Below, piece by piece: positions 24,044-31,949 of a DNA stretch of 34,003 nt; the first letter of the stretch is position 1; each line of letters opens with the position of its first letter. Source of the stretch: Bacteroidales bacterium. Lineage in GTDB: Bacteria > Bacteroidota > Bacteroidia > Bacteroidales > Bacteroidaceae. The notes under the pieces were generated by a model that saw only the letters and a list, made by a program, of their open reading frames with translations, was not told the origin of the DNA and did no database searches. The translations under genes and the position numbers were made by a program. The DNA lies in assembly GCA_004557035.1 (NCBI GenBank), contig SFFB01000035.1:1-34003 (forward strand). Reading direction: 5' to 3'.

Positions 24044-24801
24044 GACGGGTTGCTCTCAGAGTCTTGTTTAATCCAGTCAAAGCCTTTCTCTTCGATGGCA
24101 TATCCCAGTGCGGCGTCACCGCTTTTCACGATGCGTCCGTTCATCAACACGTGTACGTGGTCTGGTTTGAGATAGTCGAGCATACGTTGATAGTGTGTGA
24201 TGACCATTGCGCTGGTTTGTTCTGTGCGCAAGGCGTTAAATCCCTCAGCCACGATGCGCAGTGCGTCGACGTCGAGTCCCGAGTCAGTTTCGTCAAGGAT
24301 GCTGAAGGTCGGCTCGAGCACAGCCATTTGAAAAATCTCATTGCGTTTGCGCTCACCGCCGCTGAAACCTTCATTGACGCCTCGGCTCATAAAATGGGCA
24401 TCGAGTCCGACGAGTTGGCGTTTCTCTCGCAAGAGTTTGAGGAAGGCTGCAGCTGCCATAGGTTCAAGGCCTTGGTATTTACGTTTGGCATTGACAGCCG
24501 CTCTGAGGAAGTTAGTCATCGAGACCCCCGGTATCTCCGTCGGTGCCTGGAACGACATAAAGACACCCTCGTGGGCGCGGTCTTCGGGTGAAAGTTCAAG
24601 CAGATTTTTGCCATTAAGTGTAATGGAGCCTTCGGTGACTTCATATTTAGGGTTACCCACGAGCACATTACTCAGGGTAGATTTTCCCGAGCCGTTAGGT
24701 CCCATTAAGACGTGCACTTCTCCGTCGCCGATAGTGAGGCAGACGCCTTTAAGTATTTCCTTGCCTTGTACAGAGGCGTGTAGATTTTTGATTTCAAGCA
24801 T
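24040..24801 (-). CDS. sufC: Fe-S assembly ATPase SufC
   Basis: SufC is the ABC-type ATPase that drives conformational change of the SufB/SufD scaffold. The 253-residue product has Walker A GPNGSGKST, the SufC-type Q-loop region FMSFQAPTEIPGV, the signature FSGGERKRNEI and Walker B SILDETDSGLDVDAL. The frame continues upstream to 24963, but that extension is repeat sequence and contains the promoter at 24823-24853. The start at 24801 (MLEIKNLHASVQGKEIL) matches the family. It heads sufC-sufD-sufS-rnhB. The usual preceding gene, sufB, is absent. Confidence 0.95.
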   Translation of the reverse strand: MLEIKNLHASVQGKEILKGVCLTIGDGEVHVLMGPNGSGKSTLSNVLVGNPKYEVTEGSITLNGKNLLELSPEDRAHEGVFMSFQAPTEIPGVSMTNFLRAAVNAKRKYQGLEPMAAAAFLKLLREKRQLVGLDAHFMSRGVNEGFSGGERKRNEIFQMAVLEPTFSILDETDSGLDVDALRIVAEGFNALRTEQTSAMVITHYQRMLDYLKPDHVHVLMNGRIVKSGDAALGYAIEEKGFDWIKQDSESNPS

Positions 24802-24814
24802 AGTCCGCTGTGTT

Positions 24815-25040
24815 TGGAAGGACAAAGTTAGTGCAAGGCGAGCGGTAAGCAAAATAAAAAACTTGTTTTTTAGATTTGCTTGCCCGAGCCGCAGCCTAAC
24901 TTGCACGAAGTGAAAGTTAGTGCAAATGAGAGCAGAGACAAAAGGAAAGACGTAGTTTTTCATTTTGGCTATGCCGAATGTAGCCTAACTTGCGCCGGTA
25001 GGCGAGAGTTAGAGCAAAGCGAGAGCAAAGGCCCCCAAAA
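24815..25040 (-). repeat. Degenerate tandem repeats carrying promoter elements
   Basis: Three related units are spaced about 90 bp apart. GTTAGTGCAAGGCGAGCGG begins at 24827, GTTAGTGCAAATGAGAGCAG at 24916 and GTTAGAGCAAAGCGAGAGC at 25008. The last two are preceded by CCTAACTTGC(A/G)C. A further CTAACTTGCGCCGAG lies at 25339-25353. Units 1 and 2 contain promoter-like boxes reading towards sufC. Spacers are unlike each other and far too irregular for CRISPR. Confidence 0.65.
24823..24853 (-). promoter_or_regulatory. Bacteroidota-type promoter of the sufC operon
   Basis: On the minus strand TTTG (24850-24853) is followed after 19 bp by TAACTTTG (24823-24830), a complete consensus match. It lies about 22 nt before the sufC ATG, giving a very short leader. 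The upstream repeat unit has the same layout, TTTG (24939-24942)-N19-TAACTTTC (24912-24919), with one -7 mismatch. Confidence 0.75.
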
Positions 25041-25123
25041 AACTTGTTGTGATTCGTAACTGACCGTCAATTGCTCTGGTGTCCCCCAAAAAATAAGGTT
25101 TCATTTCGCCCTTCCACTCCTTA

Positions 25124-25240
25124 TTATATATACCCAAAAGTTTGCCTTTTTCCCAATCACCCAATCACGCCGCTGTAACTTGTTGACTCTGTGGCAGATG
25201 CTGTGACTGGACGCTTCAATCACGCCAATCACGCTATGCG
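25124..25240 (+). repeat. Dispersed CAATCAC-rich repeat, copy 2
   Basis: The same block order as 275-395 on the opposite strand: TATATACCC, AAAGTTTGCCTTTTT, CCCAATCACCCAATCACGC, an unrelated middle, then CTTCAATCACGCCAATCACGC. The ends are conserved and the middle is not, which suggests a structured or protein-bound repeat rather than a decayed gene. Confidence 0.6.
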
Positions 25241-25414
25241 GCCGTATGTGGACAATCATTGCTTGTCATTTGTTCGTCAAAAAAGAGAGGGCCGAACACA
25301 TTGGTGACAATATTGATTGGCCGATTTACAAAAAAACACTAACTTGCGCCGAGATTGAGTATTTGTTGATCATACAGCGAGAAACCGTTGACAGATTTTG
25401 ACACAGATGACTTC

Positions 25415-25442
25415 TTCACGAATTAACTGATATGTTTCACGA
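25415..25442 (+). promoter_or_regulatory. Candidate LytTR operator upstream of the LytTR gene
   Basis: TTCACGA occurs at 25415 and again at 25436, 21 bp apart on the same face of the helix. LytTR proteins such as AgrA bind pairs of about 9-bp direct repeats at this period. The site is about 220 nt before the LytTR start. No consensus -7 box is seen just after it. Confidence 0.45.
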
Positions 25443-25662
25443 TTTGACGTAGAAAAAATGATGATTGACTCTGATTTTATTCGCAAAATGGGGGGGTAAA
25501 TCCTCAACCTCTTAAATCAAACAGTCCTAAACCCAAAAACCTTATCCTCCTAAAACGCTACATTATTCCAAGAAAATAGCTGTGCATTGTTTGGCGATAG
25601 AACCCACCTCTTCCTGAAACCTTATTATTAACCGCTTTTCGAAGCAAAAAAACTCGGAACCA

Positions 25663-26070
25663 ATGTACACTATGCCATCCCCCACAGAGACATTGCCAAG
25701 ACTTTGTTTGAACCTCCACGACGAGCTCTACTTGATCAATCTGGAGCAAACGCTCTATTTTATGGCCGACGACCACTACACGCACGTGTTTTATGCCAAC
25801 GGCGCACGCTTTATGCTGCCTTTCGGTCTGTCGCGCATTGAGGAGCGTTTCATCCAGTTGGCCAACCACGTGTCCCACCCTTTCAAGCGGTTGGGCCGCA
25901 AGTATATCGTCAATACGCTGGCCATCCACAGCATCAACATCACCAAACAGACCTTGACTCTCTTGGCCGGCGGCGACAAAGAGAGCAAAACGCAGTGCCT
26001 GCAAATCTCCAAGCCGGTGTTGCGCGACCTGCTTCAGACCATTCCCGCCGACTATCGTTTTGATGAATAA
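25663..26070 (+). CDS. Stand-alone LytTR DNA-binding regulator
   Basis: The 135-residue protein consists almost only of a LytTR DNA-binding domain (about 20-120). It shows the pattern ELYLINLEQTLYFMADDHYTHVFY, FGLSRIEERF, FKRLGRKYIVNTLAIHSI and a final strand pair. There is no receiver domain, membrane segment or sensor, so it is a one-domain regulator. Met at residue 4 is an alternative start. It is followed after 230 nt by the giant lipoprotein gene in the same direction. Both upstream regions carry TTCACGA pairs at 21-bp spacing, so it probably controls itself and that gene; this is inferred. Confidence 0.85.
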   Translation: MYTMPSPTETLPRLCLNLHDELYLINLEQTLYFMADDHYTHVFYANGARFMLPFGLSRIEERFIQLANHVSHPFKRLGRKYIVNTLAIHSINITKQTLTLLAGGDKESKTQCLQISKPVLRDLLQTIPADYRFDE

Positions 26071-26110
26071 AAACAGCACTTAATGCCGTTTTTTAAGATT
26101 GGATAATCAA

Positions 26111-26151
26111 CGTGAACATAATTCACGAAAAAATCAGCACCATTCACGAAA
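26111..26151 (+). promoter_or_regulatory. Candidate LytTR operator upstream of the giant lipoprotein gene
   Basis: ATTCACGAAA occurs at 26121 and 26142, a 21-bp period identical to the pair upstream of the LytTR gene. The first copy is also part of a dyad CGTGAA-N5-TTCACG (26111-26127). The pair lies about 40-70 bp upstream of a consensus -7 box with a poor -33, the position expected for an activator. Confidence 0.5.
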
Positions 26152-26190
26152 GCACTGATAAATAACAACTTTTATCGTTCAGTCAGATTG

Positions 26191-26198
26191 TAGTTTTG
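26191..26198 (+). promoter_or_regulatory. -7 element of the giant lipoprotein gene (TAGTTTTG)
   Basis: TAGTTTTG is a full TAnnTTTG match about 103 nt before the ATG. The expected -33 TTTG is missing (only a T-run at 26170-26173). This suggests an activator-dependent promoter and fits the adjacent LytTR-like site. Confidence 0.55.
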
Positions 26199-26300
26199 CA
26201 CAAAAATAGTTCAGCCTGTCACTGTGTGGCAAGGCTAAAAGGGTTCTATCACATACGATGCACGCAACTATAACTCTCAACTAATTAAAACAACAATCTT

Positions 26301-29300
26301 ATGAACAAAAAGTTTATTAGTGTTTTCATGATTGGTGCTGCTACTTTGGCGCCTCTGAGCACTTTTGTTTCATGTAATGACTATGATGACGACATCAAGG
26401 ATTTGCAGGAACAGATTGCTGCCAGCGGTGTGGATCTCAAAGCAGAAGTATCCAGACTTGAAGGACTCCTTGACGCATGCAAGGCTGCAAGCGAGAAGGC
26501 TGACTCTGAACTGAACGAGGCTATCAAGAATGCAACCAACGACGCCAAAGGTTATGCAGACATTCAGGCTGCCGAAGCCAAGAAAGCTGCCATCGAGGCT
26601 GCTCAGTCTCTGATTGAGAAAGCCATCCAAGACCTCGAGAACGGTTCAATCAAAGCAGCCCAGGCCAAAGCCGACGCTGCCTACCTGCTCGCCGAGCAGA
26701 CCAGCAAGGTGGCCGGCGAAAACAAAGCCGAGCTCGAGAAACTCGCTGCCGGTCTGGCAACGACCAACGACAACCTGACCAAAGCCGTGGCTGCGCTCAA
26801 CAGCCGCCTCGACGAGGCCAACCAGGCCATTGCCGAGACCAAAGCTCTGGCCGAAGACAATCAGGCTAAGCTCGCCGTGCTCGAAGCTGCCCTCCAGTCG
26901 CTGCAGGCTTCCAACCAGCAGGCTCACGACGCGCTCAACGCCAAAGACAACGAGCTCAAAGCCCTCATCGACGCCAACCAGCAGGCCATCGAGGCTACAC
27001 TCAATACCAAGATTGCCGAGGTCAACACAAAAATCTCTGAGGCCAACGCCAAGATTGCTGCCCTCGAGACCCGTGTGGCCAACAACGAAGTGTCGCTGAA
27101 CGAGGTGAAGACCGACATCGCCAACAACATCAAACCCGAATTGGTGCGCCTGGCCGGTGACATCTCTACCATTCAGAACGACATCATCGCCATCAACAAC
27201 TACCTCGACATTCTCAACCAGAACCTCAACAACCTCATCACGGGCCTCATCCTTCAGGATGCCCAGCTCGAGATGGTTCAGGCTCAGGTTGTTTCAGACC
27301 CCGGCACGATTGCCGGCTTGACCTTGAAGGAAAGCCGTGGCGGCAAGACCTACATCATGTTCCCCTATAAAGACGCCAAAGGTGGTGCCGAAACACTGAC
27401 CGCCGGCGAGTGGAACGTCGAGCGCGTGGCCGGTCCGGTCTACTACACCATCAACCCGACCGACGTCAACTTCACCGACGCTGCCAACATCAACTTGGAG
27501 AATAGTCTCGAAGAGGCTCCCCAAAACATTGCCATCAGCGCCCCGAAGGCTTCTGAGCGCAAGTCGCCCATCACCCGTGCCGTCGAGGCTCCCAAGAACG
27601 GCCTCTACCAAAGCACCATCGAGAACAGCGACAACCACCGCACTTCTGCTCACCAGGGCTTTAAGAACTCTTACGCTCTCTACACCAGCTATGTGCAGAC
27701 AGCCAAAGACGGCTCTACCATCAACAAGAAGGTCTACTCGCAGTATGCCCTCAACCTCAACGTCGTTAATGCCGCCGTTCAAGACGCTCCTGCCATCGTA
27801 GCCGTAGGTGCCGACAACGCTCATCCCGCCTCCTGCGACGCCCGCTTCACTACCGATTTTGGCAAACCGCTTCAGGGCAAACTCCGACTGACGCCTGTCA
27901 ACACCGAGTTTGGCAAAGACAACGGCACTAAGAAAGTCTACAAGAAATATGTCGAGGCCATCGGCGTGACCGATGCCCGTGGCACCGCAATGACCGGCAC
28001 AAAACTGACAACCCTTCTCACGGCCATCGCCAATGCCAACCCCGGTGTGCTTAACACCATCTTTGAAGAAGACGAGGCCGGCTTCGACGAAATCACGGTG
28101 AACATTCCCGACAATGCCGGCGACCACTCTTTCATCGGCAACGTCATCACCTTCCGTTATTTCATCCAGAACTACAACGGTACAATCTACGCCACCACCT
28201 TCAAGGTGATGTTTGTCAAGACGCTCTTCGAGGAGGCTCAGGTTGTCATCGAGCACACGCCTTATGCTGCCGGCAACATCACGACCATGCACGGTCTGAC
28301 CAAGAACGACAAGACCGAGTTCCAGCTCCAGGCCAACTGCATCACTGTGGCAGCCTCTAACACGCTCTGGAAAAACAACACGGCCAAGATTGAAGTCACA
28401 GCCAAGCCCGATGCCAACGGTGCCTACTTGCATATCAAGAACATCTACTTCCACACGGCCAGCACATCAGGCTCTGGTTGGGTAGCAGAGGCTCCTCTCA
28501 AGACCATTCCGATGAACAACGGATTGTCTGCCTCAGTCAGCGGTCTCACCGTAACGGATGTGAGTGCCATCAAGAACATGGTGATTGAATACGACCCCGA
28601 AGCACCCAATATCGTTTGGCACGAGTATGAGCTTGAGATGAAGTCATACGACCCCAACGGCAACTTGATCAGCAAACTGCCCATCAAGTTCACGATGAAG
28701 TATCCTGACCACCACGCCCTCATCAAGCCCAACCCAGCATTCTTCACACCTTACAACGCTGAGTTGAAAGACGCTGCCGGTCTCCGCGCTGCCTCTTACA
28801 CGCTCACCGCTTGGGCCAACAACAACAACGGCACCAACGCCAAGTACAACATCATCGCGGCCTTCAACACGCCCTACAGCGATGCCGACGGCTGTGCCTT
28901 GAGTTTCGACCTGGCCAACAAGGCCAAATATATCAGCGACGCCAACCTCGTGCCCTACGCTCCCGTCAACTCTTGGAGAGTCAACGGTCCGACCGCCTAC
29001 TGGATGGAAGTGCCCGCCAAGGCTGTGAAGTTTGGTGCTGAGCACGTCTACACCTTGCAGCTTGCCGTTCAAAACTTCGGTGTGGCTTCACTCTGGTACA
29101 ACCCGGTTGAGTTCAAGGTGGTCTTCAAGAGCGCCATCGCTCACGCCGACCTCGCCTACAACAAAGAGACCTACGAAGTGGGCTATCCCTCTCAGACCCT
29201 CACCCTCAACGATGCCAACGTATCTGCTGACGACAAGTCAACCTCGGCTGCCGACGACATCAACTACTTCGCAAAAGACGGTGCAACTGCCCATACTCGT

Positions 29301-29531
29301 GACGCCCGCATCAAGACCACAAGCGTAGAACTCGTACAGACGCAGTTCGCCAGCTTGTTCAAGACCATCTCTTGCACAAACGACGAAATCAAGATCGTCA
29401 CCAACGAACAGGTTGAAGGTGGCGTCGGTTCAATCACCACCGACCGCATCCAGTTCAACTTCATCGTTGAAGACCAGTATGGCAACGTGACGAAATATCC
29501 TTTCTACGTCAAGGTTAAAGAGAATAACTGA
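26301..29531 (+). CDS. Large coiled-coil surface lipoprotein
   Basis: The 1076-residue product begins with a lipoprotein signal peptide ending STFVSC25, followed by NDYDDDIKDLQEQI, whose acidic run suggests export to the cell surface. Residues about 30-330 form a nearly unbroken Ala/Glu/Lys/Gln-rich coiled coil with heptad character (for example KAELEKLAAGLATTNDNL). The rest, about 340-1076, is beta-rich with several similar-sized strands-and-loops blocks and ends YPFYVKVKENN. CNDYDDDI-type starts followed by coiled coil recur in large Bacteroidales surface lipoproteins of unknown role. A stalk with adhesive or layer-forming head is a reasonable inference. It has its own promoter, a candidate LytTR site and a terminator, so it is a single-gene unit, probably well expressed. 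Confidence 0.85.
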   Translation: MNKKFISVFMIGAATLAPLSTFVSCNDYDDDIKDLQEQIAASGVDLKAEVSRLEGLLDACKAASEKADSELNEAIKNATNDAKGYADIQAAEAKKAAIEAAQSLIEKAIQDLENGSIKAAQAKADAAYLLAEQTSKVAGENKAELEKLAAGLATTNDNLTKAVAALNSRLDEANQAIAETKALAEDNQAKLAVLEAALQSLQASNQQAHDALNAKDNELKALIDANQQAIEATLNTKIAEVNTKISEANAKIAALETRVANNEVSLNEVKTDIANNIKPELVRLAGDISTIQNDIIAINNYLDILNQNLNNLITGLILQDAQLEMVQAQVVSDPGTIAGLTLKESRGGKTYIMFPYKDAKGGAETLTAGEWNVERVAGPVYYTINPTDVNFTDAANINLENSLEEAPQNIAISAPKASERKSPITRAVEAPKNGLYQSTIENSDNHRTSAHQGFKNSYALYTSYVQTAKDGSTINKKVYSQYALNLNVVNAAVQDAPAIVAVGADNAHPASCDARFTTDFGKPLQGKLRLTPVNTEFGKDNGTKKVYKKYVEAIGVTDARGTAMTGTKLTTLLTAIANANPGVLNTIFEEDEAGFDEITVNIPDNAGDHSFIGNVITFRYFIQNYNGTIYATTFKVMFVKTLFEEAQVVIEHTPYAAGNITTMHGLTKNDKTEFQLQANCITVAASNTLWKNNTAKIEVTAKPDANGAYLHIKNIYFHTASTSGSGWVAEAPLKTIPMNNGLSASVSGLTVTDVSAIKNMVIEYDPEAPNIVWHEYELEMKSYDPNGNLISKLPIKFTMKYPDHHALIKPNPAFFTPYNAELKDAAGLRAASYTLTAWANNNNGTNAKYNIIAAFNTPYSDADGCALSFDLANKAKYISDANLVPYAPVNSWRVNGPTAYWMEVPAKAVKFGAEHVYTLQLAVQNFGVASLWYNPVEFKVVFKSAIAHADLAYNKETYEVGYPSQTLTLNDANVSADDKSTSAADDINYFAKDGATAHTRDARIKTTSVELVQTQFASLFKTISCTNDEIKIVTNEQVEGGVGSITTDRIQFNFIVEDQYGNVTKYPFYVKVKENN

Positions 29532-29567
29532 TAGTTCGTTATTTATAAAGAGTAAACATTGATTTGG

Positions 29568-29606
29568 GAGGGAGGATGGAGCTGACTTCATCCTCCCTCT
29601 TTATTT
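29568..29606 (+). terminator. Rho-independent terminator after the giant lipoprotein gene
   Basis: GAGGGAGGATGGA (29568-29580) pairs with TTCATCCTCCCTC (29587-29599) around a 6-nt loop, followed by TTATTTTTC. Confidence 0.88.
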
Positions 29607-29619
29607 TTCAAGCGAGAAA

Positions 29620-30219
29620 ATGAAACTCACCACACTCTTTCTGACCACCCTGACAGCCACGGCGCTGGCTGCCTGTGGCGGCAACTCGGGCGGCGTGCAG
29701 CGCACCGAAGCCGACGCAGCCCGCAAGGCCAAAGCCGACCCCGCCGACTCGACACTCTACGTGAAACTCACGTCGGTGAGAGGCGACAGTCTGGTGGCCA
29801 CCGACCAACATTCAGACGCCGAAGTGGTGCTCTCTGTCATCGAAGCCAACCGCGGCGGCCAAGTCTTCGGCAACCTCGTCTCAGACGACACCTATGCCCT
29901 CACGACCGTAGCCGGACAACGCACCGTACAGACGGCCATCAACCTGAGCCAACTCGAGGGTATGTGGCTGCTCGCCGACAAGAGCGGCAACGGCATCCGC
30001 CTCGAAGCCGACGGCGCCGCCAGCATCGTGGGCACTCTTGCCGATGTCACCCTGCGCTCTTGGCGCATCTTAAACGGCCGGCTGATGCTCTCTTACATCA
30101 AAAACGACGGCTCGGACTACGAAGAGACCGAAGAGGTGGTCCGTCTGGTCAAACTCTCGGCCGACGCCCTCTCGATGTCGTTCCACAATCAGCATTTTGA
30201 TTTTTATCGCGATAAATAA
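29620..30219 (+). CDS. Small lipoprotein with lipocalin-like C-terminal domain
   Basis: The 199-residue product has a lipobox ALAAC19 followed by GGNSGGVQR. Without acidic residues after Cys it may stay on the periplasmic face. An N-terminal beta stretch (about 45-100) precedes LEGMWLLADKSGNGIRLEADG and WRILNGRLMLSYI, a pattern like Bacteroidota lipocalin-like (calycin) lipoproteins. The family assignment is tentative and no ligand is known. The gene starts 14 nt after a terminator and has no clear promoter. It ends 12 nt before the OmpA-family gene, so the two are probably co-transcribed and may act together in the envelope. Confidence 0.75.
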   Translation: MKLTTLFLTTLTATALAACGGNSGGVQRTEADAARKAKADPADSTLYVKLTSVRGDSLVATDQHSDAEVVLSVIEANRGGQVFGNLVSDDTYALTTVAGQRTVQTAINLSQLEGMWLLADKSGNGIRLEADGAASIVGTLADVTLRSWRILNGRLMLSYIKNDGSDYEETEEVVRLVKLSADALSMSFHNQHFDFYRDK

Positions 30220-30231
30220 ATCTTTCAGACT

Positions 30232-31314
30232 ATGCATATCAAGAAACTTTTCGTGCTTTCCGCACTCACTCTGATGGCCTCACAAGCCAACGCCCAAGCC
30301 CAGACCGAAGAGGGCGCCTGCGAGTTTGTGCCCCACTGGTATCTCCAACTCCAGGCCGGTGCCAACGAAACCCTCGGCGAGGCCAAGTTTTTCGACCTTG
30401 TTTCGCCCTCCGTTCAGGCTGCCATAGGCTACCAGTTCAACCCCTACATCGGCGTGCGCGTTAAAGCCAACGGCTGGCAAGCCAAAGGCGGTTGGGTCAA
30501 TCCCGAACAGACCTATAAGTTCAACCAAGTGGGCCTGCAGGCCGACGTCCGTCTGGACCTCACCAACCTCATCGGCGGCTACAAGCCTTGCCGCAAGGTG
30601 AGCGTGGGCATCTTTGCCGGCGGTGGCGGCAACATGGCGTGGGGCAACGACGAGGCCCAAGCTCTCTCCACCCACAACTACAACCTGCCCTATCTCTGGG
30701 ACGGCACCAAGCTCCGCGCCGTGGGCAACGCCGGTCTCGACGTGAACGTGAACGTGTCAAAGCGCGTGAGCCTCGGTCTCGAAGCCAACGCCCACATTCT
30801 CAACGACCATTTCAACTCCAAGAAAGCCGGCAACGCCGACTGGATGTTCAATGCCCTGCTCGGCGTGAAGGTGGCACTGGGCAAGACCTGCAAGCGCAAA
30901 GCCGTACCCGTGGTACCTGTAGTGGAAGCCCAGCCCGTAGCTCCCGCCCGTCCTGAGGTGGTGGAAGAGAAAAAGCCCGAAGTGGTTGAGGTGAAAGACC
31001 TCAAGGTGGACATCTTCTTTGACATCCGCTCTTCGCAGGTGAAAGAGAGCGAGATGGTCAAGGTGGAAGAGCTCATCGCCTACATGAAGACCTACACCGA
31101 CAAGAAGGTCAACATCAAAGGTTATGCCGACAAAGGCACGGGTAACGCCAAAATCAACATGACATACAGCGAGCAGCGCATTGCGTGCATCAAAACCCTG
31201 CTCATCAATGCCGGCATCGACGAGTCGCGCATCTCCACAGAAGCCCTGGGCGACACCGAGCAACCCTTTGCAGACAACGACCGCAACCGCGTTTGCATCT
31301 GCATCTCCAAATAA
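30232..31314 (+). CDS. OmpA-family outer-membrane protein with peptidoglycan-binding domain
   Basis: The 360-residue product has a signal peptide cleaved after ANA21, an N-terminal beta-barrel of about 200 residues (YLQLQAGANETLG ... GVKVALGKTCKRK), a Pro/Val/Glu linker (VVPVVEAQPVAPARPEVVEEKKPEV) and a C-terminal OmpA domain. In the OmpA domain, VDIFFDIRSSQV and GYADKGTGNAKINMTYSEQR (about 298-317) are the family marks, with DNDRNRVCICI at the end. OmpA proteins of this type tether the outer membrane to peptidoglycan. The barrel length and order are normal for Bacteroidales. A strong terminator follows. Confidence 0.92.
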   Translation: MHIKKLFVLSALTLMASQANAQAQTEEGACEFVPHWYLQLQAGANETLGEAKFFDLVSPSVQAAIGYQFNPYIGVRVKANGWQAKGGWVNPEQTYKFNQVGLQADVRLDLTNLIGGYKPCRKVSVGIFAGGGGNMAWGNDEAQALSTHNYNLPYLWDGTKLRAVGNAGLDVNVNVSKRVSLGLEANAHILNDHFNSKKAGNADWMFNALLGVKVALGKTCKRKAVPVVPVVEAQPVAPARPEVVEEKKPEVVEVKDLKVDIFFDIRSSQVKESEMVKVEELIAYMKTYTDKKVNIKGYADKGTGNAKINMTYSEQRIACIKTLLINAGIDESRISTEALGDTEQPFADNDRNRVCICISK

Positions 31315-31351
31315 AGAGTAGCTTACTTTTTCATTTCGATTTTTTCATGGG

Positions 31352-31375
31352 AGGAGGCTTCGGCCTCCTTTTTTT
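31352..31375 (+). terminator. Rho-independent terminator after the OmpA-family gene
   Basis: AGGAGGC-TTCG-GCCTCCT with a stable UUCG tetraloop is followed by seven T residues, 38 nt after the stop codon. Confidence 0.95.
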
Positions 31376-31407
31376 GTTTGGAAAATACCTGACCGCGCCA
31401 TTATGGG

Positions 31408-31436
31408 ATAATTCAATATCAGAACGATTGAATTAT
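31408..31436. repeat. Perfect 10-bp inverted repeat
   Basis: ATAATTCAAT (31408-31417) and ATTGAATTAT (31427-31436) are exact complements with a 9-nt spacer. The AT-rich stem with no T-run is more like a protein-binding dyad than a terminator. The nearest downstream gene is 600 nt away, so its target is unclear. Confidence 0.5.
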
Positions 31437-31460
31437 ACTTGTTGGGAAAAGCCGGATTTG

Positions 31461-31500
31461 TGCGGCCAAGAGCGGGCTGAAAGCCCGTGCCCCGCCGCTC
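31461..31500. repeat. Short GC-rich palindromic repeat related to the nested elements
   Basis: TGCGGCC...AGCGGGCT-GAA-AGCCCGTG...CGCCGCTC has the central GGGCT-GAA-AGCCC hairpin and outer GCGGC arms that resemble the outer-arms-only copy at 7641-7681. Confidence 0.45.
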
Positions 31501-31941
31501 AAACACGGCATTATTCAATTTCAAAACACAACCTATTGTGTATAGTCCACTCCATCCCCGCGCCTTTTGTATTTTTCCCTTCCGCCCTTGCCATATATCT
31601 TTGAGTAAGCATAGAAGAGGAGGCCCTTATCGGCGGCCTTTATTATTGTATTTCAACACATTACAGCCATAAGGACACGAGCAAGCGGCCTTATTCGCGT
31701 AACGTTTGTCCTTATGAGAGGAAATGTGGCAAGCCGTCTGAAGATTTGTTGGCCGATTTTGGATTGCAAAATCACCTTTTCCCATCGCCGAAGATGGCGA
31801 TTACGCCTTCTCCCAAACTTTTTTTGTCACGCTCAATCGCTTTTCTGAACTTTCCCGCCGCCACGGGGCTTTGCGAGGCATTATTCACCCCAAAAAACAA
31901 ATATGACTTGAAACTCCTTACCGTACACGGCTAATTATCAC

Positions 31942-31949
31942 TAATTTTG
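31942..31949 (+). promoter_or_regulatory. -7 element of the SpmAB fusion gene (TAATTTTG)
   Basis: TAATTTTG matches TAnnTTTG, about 90 nt before the chosen ATG; no TTTG lies at the expected -33 position. Transcription from here would begin inside the upstream in-frame extension, which supports the start at 32040. Confidence 0.4.

Larger units (their letters stand above)
24802..25662. other. Gene-free region between sufC and the LytTR gene
   Basis: No open frame with family features occurs, and no sufB remnant is recognised on either strand. The region holds the sufC promoter, degenerate CTAACTTGC/GTTAGTGCAA repeats (24815-25040 and a lone piece at 25339-25353), a CAATCAC-rich dispersed repeat (25124-25240) and a candidate LytTR operator (25415-25441). 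Confidence 0.65.
31376..31941. other. Gene-free region between OmpA-family gene and SpmAB fusion gene
   Basis: No supported gene is seen; short frames lack family features. The region has a perfect 10-bp inverted repeat ATAATTCAAT/ATTGAATTAT with a 9-nt spacer (31408-31436) and a short GGCC-type hairpin repeat (31461-31500). It also has two minor hairpins (AGGCC/GGCCT at 31621-31639, ATCGCC/GGCGAT at 31784-31801). Confidence 0.55.

Noticed and set aside
24802..24963. N-terminal extension of sufC
   Set aside because: The extension is translated repeat DNA and contains the operon's own consensus promoter; the family start is at 24801.
24815..25040. Possible CRISPR array
   Set aside because: Units are degenerate, only three, unevenly spaced, and no cas gene is near; they carry promoter boxes instead.
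25596..26250. Inverted repeat GATAGAACCC (25596-25605) and GGGTTCTATC (26241-26250) around the LytTR gene
   Set aside because: Only 10 bp, with no recombinase or second feature to support it; may be chance.
27294..28454. 386-residue minus-strand frame inside the giant lipoprotein gene
   Set aside because: Val/Gly/Asp-rich shadow frame without start signals or family features.
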